The translations under genes were made by a program, and so were the position numbers. A stretch of 64,000 bases of DNA from Lingula anatina (lineage: Eukaryota; Brachiopoda; Lingulata; Lingulida; Lingulidae). The stretch covers positions 106,021 through 170,020 of the forward strand of contig NW_019775875.1 of the NCBI RefSeq assembly GCF_001039355.2, given 5' to 3'. Below the pieces are notes generated by a model that was not told the DNA's origin, searched no databases, and worked only from the letters and a program-made list of their open reading frames with translations. Shown one piece after another: positions 39,301 through 53,386 of the stretch; position 1 is the stretch's first letter, and the number at the start of each line of letters is the position of its first letter.

Positions 39301-42300
39301 TACGAGTAGCATAAAACAAGACCAAAATTCCTGGGACACACACCCCATGAAATGGGCGATAGACACATGGAACAGTAGGCCTACTCATATTGACGAGGCA
39401 CATGGCATGGACACGAAGATTTAAAATACGTACAAAGAGATAAGTACAAAGTTTAGAAAAGTATCAATTAGTCTTGTTCTGGCCTTGATTTCTTATGTGA
39501 TTGCTTTTTCTTATTTCCTTTACTACTTTGATGATTGTTCTGGCGTGTGCTTTTCACTTTCTATTCACACCTTTTTTTTTCTGTTGTGATTAAATGTTAA
39601 CGTTTTGATGATCTGCTTACATATGGACATGGATATCATCTTTAAATAACAGTGAACAAAGACTTGTTGTGTGTCTATTCGCAGTCAAAAATAGGTTAAT
39701 GGGTCGTAATTGCCAACGATTTTGTATCATGGCATACCTTGGTGATTCAGGGGAAAGAGCTGAAATTTCCAGGAAAAGCACATTTTGTTATATAGGGGTC
39801 CAGCGCTCATTGTGTGCCTTTAAAACGAACCGTAAAGTAAACATTATATATATTTTAGACAACTCTGATATTTCCCAACTTCCATGCAACTCTGAGAGTA
39901 TAAGCAGTACCCCAGTGTGCAATACAGTGCCAAGTAAGTACCTATACGTGTTAAAAGAAATAAAGTGTTTTCACCACAGGCCATTTAATACGAGCGCAGA
40001 CGATGGAAAAATACCAATTTAATGGTTAAACTGTTAAAACCAAAGTGTAAAGTTGGGATATAAAATTAATGAATGTCAAATTATGTTTAATCCGCTTTCG
40101 TCGCCTTTGAAATGGCAGGCACGTGTATGTTAACGTGTATGTTAAAGGTGTAAAGTTCAACATTGACACCTTTAAATGCCTTCCTCACAATAAAACAAAA
40201 ACGTTTCGATCGTAGTTAAATAATGTCAATTTTTCCAAGATACCCCAGATTGCAACAACATAACAGAAAGTCGAAAAAACAGTGAGAAAAGCGATCTGTC
40301 TGAGAGTGATGTGGATAACTACTTTAGGTAAAGTATTTCAAATTTAATAAAACATCTGTAAGAGGAAGATCATAAATCCTCTAAAGAAGAAGGTTAGTGT
40401 ACAAACTAGAGAAGGCTTTCACTACTAAGTGAGAATGCATTAAATAAAATAACAAGGTTCTTTCAAACTTGTGAAAAGCCTTATCTCTCATGATATAATT
40501 TTTAAAATACTTCTTAAAAAGAAACGTTCTACGATACTAGCCATGCATCTAATGGCACTGGGGCTTGATAAACCTTTTCAACCCTGTCTTATATTTATAT
40601 TTTAGTGATTTCAAGGAGCGTCACGCACCCAAGTCACAAGTCACTGTTGACCCTGGACTAGGGCCCGGGCAAGTGCAGCTCCCAGCAGGTGAATTGCTTG
40701 ATAAATTCTGTATCAGACGATTTTGATTTTATTTGCATTTCATTGTATATTAAAACGGTTTTTATGGAGGCGTTAAGTCTGTGGTAGCTTTAAAAGATTT
40801 TCTGTGTAGTTGGTGCATCTACCGATATCGGAGTGAAACGTAAACGTATGCGTTGCTTGTCTTGTATTAAACACGTCTTTTTGAGAATTAGTTTTATGGA
40901 AAGCTGGTCGTTTTCGACAGCTTTCTAAAATGTATTCATTTTCTCAAAGCGTAGTCCGCTTCAACCCCGACTTTTGTATTGGGATAAGACGTCTAAATGT
41001 GTAACACATTTAATAACTTATCATTTCATATCATAACATTTATTAGATTAATTATCCACGACTGGCGCTTCAAACAACTGCATAATATTGTACTTTTTAA
41101 TTGAAATTTTTAATTTTTCAAATTTCGCTTCCACACGGAACCCTTGCCGATATTTTAATGCATTTTATTGCGTTCCATTCTATTGTAAGGATACACTACT
41201 GCAATTTTATCCAATTTTTAGAAGCGCCAACTGTGCTGTAAGTCAATTTGCAAGCAGACACTCTAGTGCATCGCATACTTTTCTCTACCAGACGCCTCTC
41301 TAACTTTTACGAAATTGAACGACGCACGACGTACAGTTTTGCAAAGGCTAGACGGATATTTTGTAGAGAGTAATTCCATGAAGTGGGCGATCCGTTTTGT
41401 AGCTAATACATATACAACCACCTCTATTTCAGACAGGCTAGGTCAAGGTGCTGTGAAATTACGGTTTACAGTTACTAAAGGAAACTTGGAGGTGGATATA
41501 TTCTGTGCGAAAGGATTACCAGTAAATAACAACGAAATTCCTGGTAAGCGTATCAGATGGCTCGATTGCGACGTGCTACACGTAGCTTCCTTTCTATGAC
41601 TTCCTATCTAGAATTTCAACCAATTCCAGTTATACGGTATTACCTTACTAATAAAACATGTGCAAATAACGAAAGAAAAAATAATCTAGAAACTTGTCTC
41701 CTGAACTGGCCCTACTCACATAATATTAGATTGATTGTACTTGAATTTCAGACACATACGTGAAGACCTATTTGCGACAGGGACAGAAACGGTTTCAGAA
41801 ACGAAAAACGCGGATTGTGAGGAAGTCCTTAGATCCTGTTTACAAGGAGAAGATCAATTACTTAGCACGGGATGTCCATGGGAGACATTTACAGGTACAA
41901 AAACAGCAGGTGTATGCTCTATAACAAATTAATACGAACTTGTACGTACATGTGTAGTGCTCGGCACCTTTATGAAACCTTCCTGTTCCGTGCCACCTTC
42001 CAATTAAGCACAAGCGTTTCAGAATGGAAGTGGTTTCTTTGAAATTATTGCCGTCAAGTTCTTTTGCAATTTTTCAGACTATAAGATTAAAATCATGCCC
42101 CCCCCCCCCCCCCAACACACACACAAAGTGCTATACAAATTATCATAATATTACCACACTTCTTTCGACCTGCTGTCTATTTTATCCTCTATATTCTTGG
42201 TTAACATTTCTTCCAGGTCATGATCTGGGTAAAGCAAGGTGGTTTTGAGAAGAACCAGTGTCTTGGTGAAGTGATCGTCAACATGGACATGCTGAATATA

Positions 42301-42393
42301 AACTGTACCAAACACAGGACAGGCTGGTACATGTTGTACCAACACCTACCTGATAACTTTGGCTCTAACGACTCACTAAATAACATGTTTTAA
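24399..42393 (+). CDS. RIMS: RIM active-zone protein (Rab3-interacting molecule)
   Basis: RIM binds Rab3-GTP on synaptic vesicles and tethers Munc13 and Ca channels at release sites. Exons: 24399-24568, 26772-26988, 27327-27488, 27654-28680, 28892-28960, 29310-29429, 29572-29698, 30046-30113, 31954-32054, 33328-33509, 33944-34037, 34321-34515, 34782-34878, 37072-37155, 37655-37732, 39055-39156, 39859-39933, 40240-40327, 40606-40688, 41433-41543, 41752-41894 and 42217-42393. They total 3570 bp (1190 codons) with every phase matching. Numbering from the first exon: Rab-binding helix ~25-85; eight-cysteine FYVE-like zinc finger 88-140 (CKLC, CQHC, CSKC, CNLC); a basic Ser/Arg linker encoded mostly by one 1027-bp exon; PDZ ~549-630 (GFGV loop); LLPPTP motif; C2A ~688-844; C2B ~1047-1189 ending in GWYMLY and a short tail. 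The start upstream of 24399 is uncertain. C2A exons appear twice in the assembly (see 35111). Confidence 0.93.
25084..25325. mobile_element. Fold-back (MITE-like) element, RIM intron 1
   Basis: The ends read TCTCTTTCAC at 25084 and the reverse complement GTGAAAGAGA at 25325. The arms continue inward for ~90 bp with mismatches (shared inner block around GCATATCTTG and AAATGTGCC). No coding sequence. Confidence 0.75.
26321..26338. repeat. (TC)n microsatellite
   Basis: Nine TC units in RIM intron 1. Confidence 0.9.
26512..26570. repeat. (TTAA)n simple repeat
   Basis: Repeated TTAATTAATT stretch followed by ATAAATAAAT, in the RIM intron before the zinc-finger exon. Confidence 0.9.
30352..31865. 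mobile_element. TTAA-flanked DNA transposon in RIM intron
   Basis: TTAA at 30352-30355 and 31862-31865 bounds about 1.5 kb. Its ends are inverted copies of GGGGTCWAGGATATTAA. TTAA target duplications are typical of Kolobok and piggyBac superfamilies. The GGGG start (not CCC) fits Kolobok better. The element lies between RIM exons 30046-30113 and 31954-32054 and does not disturb their phase. The only notable frame inside starts with ATG at 31221 and runs to 31433. It is basic and not recognisable as a transposase, so the element is probably non-autonomous. Confidence 0.7.
33209..35109 (+). repeat. RIM C2A block, first assembled copy
   Basis: 1901 bp that recur at 35111-37011 with only about three single-base differences (for example at 33773, 34206 and 34270). 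They carry the four C2A exons 33328-33509, 33944-34037, 34321-34515 and 34782-34878. See the second copy for why this looks like an assembly artefact. Confidence 0.95.
33532..33743. mobile_element. MITE in RIM C2A intron
   Basis: The left end (AGACCCCATTCCCACAGATT) and right end (reverse complement ATTCCCATAGATTTAGATCG) form inverted termini of about 35 bp around ~140 bp. It shares termini and the internal TTAAATGTC block with the element at 53158, so they belong to one family. A second assembled copy is at 35434-35645. Confidence 0.7.
35110..35110. other. Single N: scaffold join
   Basis: One ambiguous base separates two virtually identical 1901-bp blocks, which is the pattern left when overlapping or allelic contigs are placed side by side. 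Confidence 0.9.
35111..37011 (+). repeat. RIM C2A block, second assembled copy (artefact)
   Basis: Repeats 33209-35109 at an offset of exactly 1902. The exons recur at 35230-35411, 35846-35939, 36223-36417 and 36684-36780. Splicing both copies in series is impossible without a frameshift. The fourth exon ends in phase 1, the first exon of the next copy starts in phase 0, while the following true exon (37072) accepts phase 1. One copy should therefore be ignored, and the few differences are probably allelic. Confidence 0.9.
42098..42113. repeat. C16 homopolymer
   Basis: Poly-C run in the last RIM intron. Confidence 0.95.
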
Positions 42394-43387
42394 AGCCACA
42401 TTATGGACGTGAGATCTTTATATTGCAAAACTTTAATATCCTGGGAATTTAAGCAAATTTCCCTTAATTACAAACGTATACCGTATTAAATACCATCAAC
42501 AAATTACGATGTATAAACCGGTTTTTGATTTCTTAAGTTTCTTATTTTTGGCCCATTCTTATAATGGAAATGGGGGCTGGTGAATTTTAATGGTAACGAT
42601 AAAAATAGATATAAAGAGCTTGAAAATGGATATAAAGACAGTTATGTTTTGAAAGGTTTTGAATAGGGTATACCTTGGTGATGAGGGTGAAATTGCTGAA
42701 ATTCCAAGGATTTTCTTTGCGACATGAGGTCTTGTGCACATTGTATACATTACGCAATCTGTAAAATGTTTCATTTTCACATAACACCGTTATTTTTTTT
42801 TTTTTATTTTTTTTTTTTTTGCATAAGACCCACAGCAAATTATATCGTCACCTCCTTTATGTTCCTTTATGTTTTCCACGTTTTGTCAGCCACAGAAAGG
42901 AAACTAAGAGAATGCTGATATTAAAATTAAATGTCAAATTTGTTATTGTACAGTATACTGTAAAAATACCTTCACTGCTGCACAAATACTTATAATACAG
43001 GATTCCAAGTATAGTATTATTGTGTGTGAAAACTCCATGAATTTAACAATATATCATGTTTAACAAGCAATATAAAAATAATATTATTTTTGTTATATGA
43101 AACCATGGATATAAAAAGCTAACTGGTGCTTATTTTGGAAATCAGTCTTCTGTAGCCAATAATTGAGTCTCATCTGAAATTTGAATGAACATTCCAAATG
43201 TTATTTGCAGGCAGATATCTGCTTTTGAATTTTTTAACAAGATTTCTGTCTTTAGTATCAATCTAATACAGACATGGCTAGTAGAACATTTCGAGATTCA
43301 ACTTTTTATACATATCCATTATTTTTTGGGGATAGAAACTCTCTCATAAAACTTTTAATCAGTACATTATCAACCAAGTCAAACATG
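42394..43387. other. Convergent 3' flanks of RIM and METTL1
   Basis: AT-rich sequence between the two stop codons. No coding frame is recognised. It probably contains both 3' UTRs. Confidence 0.6.
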
Positions 43388-46236
<2,849 letters not shown>

Positions 46237-46898
46237 GCTTGCTATCTTTGGGAAATTAGGTCACAAGAAAGCCTCTTACCCAGCTATGCATTGAAGAATA
46301 AAAAGTCTTAAAACACCCTTCTGATACGTTTTGAATACTTATAAAACGTTCAATTATTTAATTTTTCTGGTCAAAATATTACAAAACATCTACCTTCTTA
46401 ATAAGCTTTGGAGATTACTATTGACGCATTTCCCATGAGGCGCTTGAAAACATGGCTGCGCCCAGGTGACGTGGATAGTTGGGTTTAATTGTAAGCATCT
46501 TTTTGTGTTTATTTTTGTTTTAATGCCTTTGCGTATATTTAAAGGTTAGCGAAGACTTTTATCAGTTCGAAGTTAATTTGTTTTCGGAGACACTTTTATA
46601 TTTGAAATCTATAGACAGAGGTGGAAAAGTTAATATACTTGCTTCAATGGAATCAACGGGAGCTACCCGTCGGTAAACTTAATTTGTTTAATGTGGCTCT
46701 CGTTTAGTTTTAATAAGTTTTAAAACTTCATTTATTTTACTATTTACATAAAGTTTTCTTGAGCATCAATAATATCTCTATTTGCTATTTCATCGCCATT
46801 TAGGTATACTCACACCTGCAATGTAGCACCGGAATGATGGGCGAAGTTGCCACTCACAGTCAACAGATTGATTAAAACAATATTTGGGAGCGACAAAC
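46237..46898. promoter_or_regulatory. Shared METTL1/MFSD5 upstream region
   Basis: 662 bp separate the two divergent start codons. A 5' UTR intron for MFSD5 is plausible: a GTAAACTT donor at 46673 and a TTTAG acceptor ending at 46803, with no long frame between. No TATA box is evident. Function as a bidirectional promoter is inferred from geometry. Confidence 0.5.
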
Positions 46899-48248
46899 AT
46901 GATGGTTATCACTTACGTTTCGTTCATCATCCTAAGCATTGGCTGTCTGGCACTAGTATTCTGGACAAATAAGCAAAAGAATCAACCTCCAATCGGAAAC
47001 AACCCAAGTTTTATTAAGTTCCAAAATGGATATTTCGCTGCCTATTTTCTGGCCTTAGCAGCCGATTGGTTACAAGGACCATATCTTTACAAACTATATA
47101 GCCACTACGGCTTTCTAGAGGACCAGATAGCAGTGCTGTATGTGTGTGGATTTGTATCATCAGTGTTGCTTGGGACATGGGCACCTATAGCAGCAGATAG
47201 ATTTGGTCGCCAGAAACTATGTCTACTGTTCACACTCATGTATTCCTTGGCATGCTTTTTAAAGTTGTCAAGAAGTTATGGCATTCTTATCATTGGGAGG
47301 GTACTGGGCGGTGTTTCCAACTCCCTTTTGTTCACAGCCTTTGAGGCATGGTATGTCCATGAACATATGGAGACACACGACTTTCCCAAGGAATGGATTC
47401 AAGTGACATTTGCCAAAGCCTCCATGTGGAATGGAATAATTGCTATAATTGCAGGAGTTGTCGCTAATGCTTCCACAGAGTGGCTGTCTTTGGGACCAGT
47501 TTCACCATTTATGCTGGCAGTCCCATGCCTTATTGCTTCAGGTGTTGTTGTTGGTACACAGTGGAAAGAAAACTATGGCACCAGAAAAATTCAGTTTATG
47601 AAGTCCTTTCAGGGAGGACTGAAAGTAATAGGCACAGATCAAAGAATATTCCTCCTTGGAACTATTTCATCTCTGTTTGAAAGTGTAATGTATATTTTTG
47701 TATTTATTTGGACACCAGTTTTGGATCCTGGGAAGCCTTCTCTCGGAATCACATTCTCTAGTTTCATGGTGTGCATTATGATAGGGAATACCCTCTACCA
47801 GTTACTGACATTGAAAAAAGTTACAGTTACAAATTTACTTGCTACAGCAGCATTATTAGCCCTTGCATCAAGTGTTCTTTGTGTCCTCTCAACTCATCCA
47901 GACAAGACAAACAGAAACCTATCTTTCATCGCTTTCCTGGTAATGGAAGTAGCAGTTGGTCTCTATTTCCCAGCAATGACCTTTATGAGAAGTAAAATCA
48001 TTCCAGAAGCTCATCACATTAGTATCATGAACTTTTTCAGAGTCCCTCTGAATTTCTGTGCTTGTTTCATACTGATGATGATGCATGATCCCAACTTCAG
48101 ACATGGGAACCGGCTGATCTTTGTGGTTTGCACTGTGTTGATGGGAGTGTGTGTAGGTGCTGTTTACAGTCTTATTGCATTGATAAAAAATGACGAGGAA
48201 CTGAAAGCTAAACCAAATGATGATGGCTCTTCTAGTGTACTAGTTTAA
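46899..48248 (+). CDS. MFSD5: Molybdate-anion transporter, MFSD5 family
   Basis: A single uninterrupted exon of 449 residues, almost the length of vertebrate MFSD5 (~450), which is likewise intronless in its coding part. The protein is a major-facilitator carrier of the plasma membrane linked to molybdate uptake. About 12 hydrophobic segments alternate with short loops, the first near residues 5-25. The N-terminal half keeps the WAPIAADRFGRQKLC loop typical of MFS motif A between TM2 and TM3, and YFPAMTFMRSKIIPE in the C-terminal half is characteristic of the family. The ATG at 46899 is followed at once by a second ATG. An in-frame TTG further upstream is unlikely to be used. Confidence 0.95.
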   Translation: MMVITYVSFIILSIGCLALVFWTNKQKNQPPIGNNPSFIKFQNGYFAAYFLALAADWLQGPYLYKLYSHYGFLEDQIAVLYVCGFVSSVLLGTWAPIAADRFGRQKLCLLFTLMYSLACFLKLSRSYGILIIGRVLGGVSNSLLFTAFEAWYVHEHMETHDFPKEWIQVTFAKASMWNGIIAIIAGVVANASTEWLSLGPVSPFMLAVPCLIASGVVVGTQWKENYGTRKIQFMKSFQGGLKVIGTDQRIFLLGTISSLFESVMYIFVFIWTPVLDPGKPSLGITFSSFMVCIMIGNTLYQLLTLKKVTVTNLLATAALLALASSVLCVLSTHPDKTNRNLSFIAFLVMEVAVGLYFPAMTFMRSKIIPEAHHISIMNFFRVPLNFCACFILMMMHDPNFRHGNRLIFVVCTVLMGVCVGAVYSLIALIKNDEELKAKPNDDGSSSVLV

Positions 48249-48358
48249 AGAAAGTTAAACATCAAAGGAGCTGGAACTGAATATTTTGGTAGATTTGCTT
48301 AATTGGTTAATTTTCAAAATGAGATATATATTGGGTCAGGTGATTTTTATAAAGATAA

Positions 48359-48368
48359 AATAAATAAA
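48359..48368 (+). terminator. Overlapping AATAAA signals, MFSD5
   Basis: Two overlapping AATAAA hexamers about 110 nt after the MFSD5 stop. A further AATAAA is at 48741. Confidence 0.5.
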
Positions 48369-48740
48369 ATATAAAAAATATATTATTTCATCGCTCACAC
48401 CTTAAATTTTGGTATGTCAAGCCAGATATGCACGCAGTTTGATTTTCTACAACGAAATGATATGGAAACCCACCACTTATCTCATTAGCAAAGAACCAAG
48501 TTATATATCGTGTACTTGCTCAAGAATATGAACATTCGGGATATGAACGTTGCTTCTTGAAATTGTGCAATTATTATAATAACCAATTACAATTTTAACA
48601 TTGTTACTTGCTTTGCATAAGTATATGCCACTGAAGTGCACTTTGTGTAATATTTAAGACCTAAAATCAGGTTGTGATCGGGACATGGATAGCAAAAGGT
48701 TTCTTATTCATCTGTCCTATTGGTTAATTGCTTTTTATTG

Positions 48741-48746
48741 AATAAA
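48741..48746 (+). terminator. Distal poly(A) signal, MFSD5
   Basis: AATAAA about 490 nt after the stop, an alternative to the proximal pair at 48359. Confidence 0.4.
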
Positions 48747-48803
48747 GAAAGGCTATGGAACCAGAAAATTGTTTCTTTTAAATGCCTTCAACCACTGTTT
48801 ACT

Positions 48804-48809
48804 TTTATT
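48804..48809 (-). terminator. Poly(A) signal, IPK
   Basis: AATAAA on the minus strand about 145 nt beyond the kinase stop codon. Confidence 0.5.
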
Positions 48810-48953
48810 TCTTGATTCAGATCTCCATTCTTATGATTCAAATAGAGCATTTATCATCAATATAATCTATGTGATGAGGCAAAAATATTAATTATAGTGT
48901 CAAAGTGTTTCAAATTCTTAAGACCTTAAGATATTATGATAATCTTTTGTGCA

Positions 48954-51718
48954 CTATTGTAGGTTTTCTATTTGAATCCGTGTTCCTTTCTCCCCCATGA
49001 AGTCCCCTTGCAAGACGACACTTGTAGCTGCTGGAGAGCCAACCTTGCATATAAACACTGGTGTTTTACCTCCAGTGACCCAAACTATCTTAAATGCAGT
49101 GTTCAGTTTCAGTGCTATCCCTCCGGTCACATCAAATTCAGATTTGGATGACAAAAAGGGTATGTCTGTGTCTCCTGAGGATTTAATATTTATAACAGGC
49201 AGCAGACTAGCTCCTAAAAATAAATAAAAAGGTCTGTAAAATTTAAGCACTATATTTCATTTTCTGTGTATAAAAAGGACTTTGATTAATTTGTTTTTGT
49301 TCAATCATCAAGGTTTAAGTTACCATATACTGTAAAATGTTTCTAGCTCTAAACTATAGAGTGTAGTGTACAGCAGTACCAGAACATTTTTTTCATTAGT
49401 AAAGCTGAGAAAAAAAAAACTTCAAAATTACATATCTATAGCATACGTTCATGCATTTCTCAAATAAATGAAAAGATTGCATGTCTTATAGTGTTCCAAG
49501 AGACATTCCACCACTGTGTAACCTGCACTCAGCAGACAATGGCTTGGCTGTCAGTTTTGTTTGGTGTGACTGGTGTGCAATAATGTGTTTACCTTCAACT
49601 TCAGGAGGTCTGTTATATATACCATCCACATCAGTAAGAAACAGGACTCTTCCCACAGATGTTTTCTCGCAAATGTGCTGAAAGAGTATTCAGTGATCAT
49701 AAAATGAGTTATCATGTAATTACTAACTGAAGCAAAACTCACATTTCCTCATCACAACACAACACTGTATATGCAACAAGTTTGTGATTGGAAAATCTGC
49801 AAAAAATGACTTAATACATTTTGTCACTGCAATTATAATTTCAAAGTAAAATTCACTTTAATCCCTAATTGTCTTAATGATTGCCAAACTTCATGTAATT
49901 GTTTACACACTTATTGACTAAATACATGGATTAAACAAGTTATTCTTTATTTGGGGACTAAATGATGAAAAAAACCTGTATACAACATTCGAATGTAGTG
50001 TACATGTATGACTCTCATTATTACTCTCTGTCCATTTATCATCTTTTCTAGAGACTGGAAAAAACTATCCATGCTATATACACTGTTAAATAACCCAATA
50101 GCCATTTGGTGACATCAGTTTTCTTACCATAACAAGACCCTTACTTTAATTACTGTGTCTCCACTGAGTATGCAGCAACCTTTAGAATCATCAAGCACAC
50201 AATCTCCATGGATAACTGGCACAAATCCTGCTTCCACAAGTGCCAAAAGGCTTTCCACGTTGTCACTCACAACCTGGCCTCCAGACATTCGCCAGGTGTT
50301 ACAGGGCTGAAAATAATCTGATCAATTTTACTTCCCCTAACACTAAATTGACAATGCATCTCTAGTACGTACTTCAAAGGCAATATCAAATTTTACCCAG
50401 CACAGATCTTTTCCTGGCAAAAAGGGCAGTTCATTCACCACCACCCCTCCCCAAGGCCTGAGTCTGGGGTTCTTTTAATGTATACTAGTGCATTCTTTAG
50501 CTCAACAGACCAAAATTTCCTACTGGCATGCCTCCTATCAACACTTACAGACTGTGCTACTGCTAAGACTCCTTCCTCCACCAGGTTTTCTACTACTTGT
50601 TGCTGTAGCTAGAAAATGGAAGTAGTAAGGTACGTATATACATTGTACTGTAAATATGGGGTGTGCTTCTTTATTCTGAGGGTATACTATTCTGAAGGTC
50701 CATTTTTTGAGGGTCGCTATTCCAAGGGTTTACTATTCAGGTCCACTTTTCACAAGGTCTATTATTCCGAGGGTATAGTAGATAGAGAGCAGACAGCACA
50801 AAGATAGCAAATTAAATATGGACACGGAGGTCAGTGCCCCAGTTACACAATTCATAAAATTTGTTTAAGTGCAGCTATCGCATCAAGAAACTTTTTCCGA
50901 ATAGCTGCATGATTATCTTGGAAAAGCAGACCCTCACACCTTTGGAATAACAGAACTTTTGGAATAGTGGTGGACTTCAGATCGAGGCTCTTTAAGTTTC
51001 TGGAATACTAGTAGTGAACCCTTGGAATAGCAGACCATGGGAATATAGGGGTGCCCCATACATATTGTATGCATAATTTGTTTAGTTGTTTCATGAGTTA
51101 AAATCATTTCAGTGGGATTTTTCATCAAACGAGTGAAAGCATGTCTAACAAATGGTAAATACATGTAAAGATGTACACCTGCACTTACCTTCATCACTGA
51201 TATCCGTGTTTTGCAAAAGCCCTCACGACATCTTTCAGAACTTCCTTTTTTCAAAAAACCATCATTGACACCAAATTTTTTTGCATGATGATGGCCATAT
51301 GATCTGAATAACAAATTGACAAAAAACTTTAAAATGCATCAAGTCATATGAGAGAAAACACATAAATAATAACTATATATTAGATTAACAATTTAATAAA
51401 TTCAAGTTTGTGCAAAATCCTACACCTTGTATCAAAAAAGGTGTACAATAATTAGATGTCAAAAGGTCTAATATGGTACCTGTAGTTCAAGTACGAGAAC
51501 AAAAGGCACTGCAGTATTTATAGCAGCCAATTAAAGCTGGGAGATGTATAGACCGTGGGCACATACCCTGCACCATGCACAATGATGCATTTCAACTTAT
51601 GAAGTGCACAGACTGCTACCAACTTTGAAGCTTCTTTCAATTCTTTGACTTTCAGTGTTTCAAGGCAGTCTTTCTGTGTTATCGCACTTCCCCCAAGTTT
51701 GATGATGCAGTCTAACAT
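48954..51718 (-). CDS. IPK: Isopentenyl phosphate kinase
   Basis: Amino-acid-kinase-fold enzyme that phosphorylates isopentenyl phosphate with ATP to isopentenyl diphosphate. Exons: 51567-51718, 51189-51303, 50549-50608, 50145-50306, 49593-49677 and 48954-49213, 834 bp, 277 residues, phases consistent. The N-terminal strand-loop IIKLGGSAITQK carries the ATP-phosphate lysine. HGAGSYGHHHA is the glycine-rich loop with the substrate-side histidine of IPKs. CNTWRMSGGQ, PVIHGDCV, LFLTDVDGIYNRPP and DVTGGIALKL follow in the family order. The match is to IPK rather than glutamate kinase or aspartokinase, because of the HGAGSYGHH loop and the absence of PUA or ACT domains. It is tail to tail with MFSD5. 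Intron 2 contains an inverted minisatellite. Confidence 0.92.
50670..51055. repeat. Inverted minisatellite pair in IPK intron
   Basis: 50670-50780 holds about five degenerate ~20-25-bp units of the type CTATTCCGAGGGT. 50937-51050 holds the same kind of unit in the opposite orientation (ACCCTTGGAATAG). The two clusters can pair as a long irregular hairpin with ~155 bp between, suggesting a fold-back element with tandem-repeat termini. Confidence 0.7.
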
Positions 51719-53157
51719 TACAGGAAGTTATGTTTACTGCTGGAAATAAATTGTAAACAAATTTTAACCGGGGAATTACACGCGCACGTGGCGGAAGTAA
51801 ACAAACACCATCAAGAAAAGACTCGTAGTACTTGCGATTACTTGGGCATTCACATATTTTTGGTTCTCAAAAATGTTTCATCACTTTCGAAATGTCTACA
51901 TGATTCATGTTAAATTTATGCTCTCGTTGATGCATAAAATGCAATAAGTTGACAACATTTTGCCCCAGTTTTGTTGGCGTTTTGCTCCAGCAAGTGCTGC
52001 CGTCTAGGGTTATTTTATGTGACGTCAGCAAGTGCGTACTGGGAGCACGATCAATACTTATTGACGTCGGGTTGTGTCTCGGGTGTACTGTAAAAGGTTT
52101 TTCTGTGGAATAGAGGTAGGTGTGATCCTGTGGCTTTTTTGTGGCTCACTTCATCGAAAATATTTTTACCATGGCGCCCATGTGTCAGTAAGAGCACTTA
52201 TATGCAACATTGCTTGCGTTATCCATTCCTTCGGGCATTACGCCGAGCAGCTTGCGCCGACACAAACTTCGAGTCGAAGACAACACCGAATAATATTGAT
52301 TATAATATGATAAAGCTTCTTGGTTCTGCTGCAGCATCCAGTGACTGCCATACTTATTCCTAGTTAATGTTGAAACCTGGCTGTTCAAGTGTATCCCAGG
52401 GCTTGGTATTTGAGTGAAGGGTAAGCTTGACGTTCAGTTTGTTGACAAGAGTTGACTGTTGTGACATTTCTCATAGTAAGATACATTCACATTCTGTGTA
52501 TCTGACTCCCAGTACGCAGCGAAAAAACATATTTAAGTCATTTATTGACATGTTTAAAAAGAAGATCAAAGACGAGTACTGTAATTCTCTCTTTATTGAA
52601 TTAAATTCAATTGCCTTAAGTCAAATAGAGTAATATTATACAGTACGTAGATTGTATATGTAAGGTGGGAAGAGAGAGCAGTGCTATAATGTTATATATT
52701 TGTCAATGTATTTGTAACTCTTGTGCATAATTTTGATATGCTTTTGTGAAGATATTTCTCAGTAGTGTGTGGACAACTCTGACCTCTTACTCCGTCTGCA
52801 GAACATTTCCAAGCTACACTGAATTCTCTTATTGTGACACGCCTCTTAATCTCTCAGTCTCTTTCCATTTCCTGAATATGGTAGAGACAGGAGAATTCCA
52901 TAGTGATTTTGCACACTGCTTTTGATAAATGGCAGTATATGCTACTGATACCTGCAAGTATTTAGGTGATCCCAATTAAAAAATTAATGTATTTTAAGTG
53001 AAGTTTCCTGTAGTATGATATATATATATAGTTATACAGTTATAGTAAAGTACATAAAATCCACTTCATACCCCGGTACTTATTTAGAGTTAATGCTGTG
53101 CTTGTGGGTTTGTCTATTTTTTTCTTCAAATGGTTTGTAAGGAGAAAGAAGTGGAGA

Positions 53158-53386
53158 GCGTTCTCATAAACCCACCATACTTGCTAGATCAATCTAACTC
53201 TTTGGAAATTTCGCCCTAAATTGTGTAAGCGGTTTAAATGTCAGGCACGCATTCTCAAGCTGCTGAAGATTAATTGACGTTAGGGGGTATGCCAAACAAT
53301 TATCCTGATAACACTGGAAGGACTTTACCAAGAACTGCAGATTTAGATAGACCTAGCTAGTACAATGGGTTTGTGGGAATGCAGTT
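53158..53386. mobile_element. MITE, same family as RIM-intron element
   Basis: The termini GCGTTCTCATAAACCCA (left) and the reverse complement GCATTCCCACAAACCCA (right) are inverted over about 45 bp. The interior shares the TTAAATGTC stretch with the element at 33532. Confidence 0.75.

Larger units (their letters stand above)
48249..48953. other. Convergent 3' flanks of MFSD5 and IPK
   Basis: No coding frame. It holds poly(A) signals for both convergent genes, so their 3' UTRs may overlap. Confidence 0.65.

Noticed and set aside
50670-51055. CRISPR-like array
   Set aside because: Units are degenerate, spacers are irregular, and the context is an intron of an animal gene.
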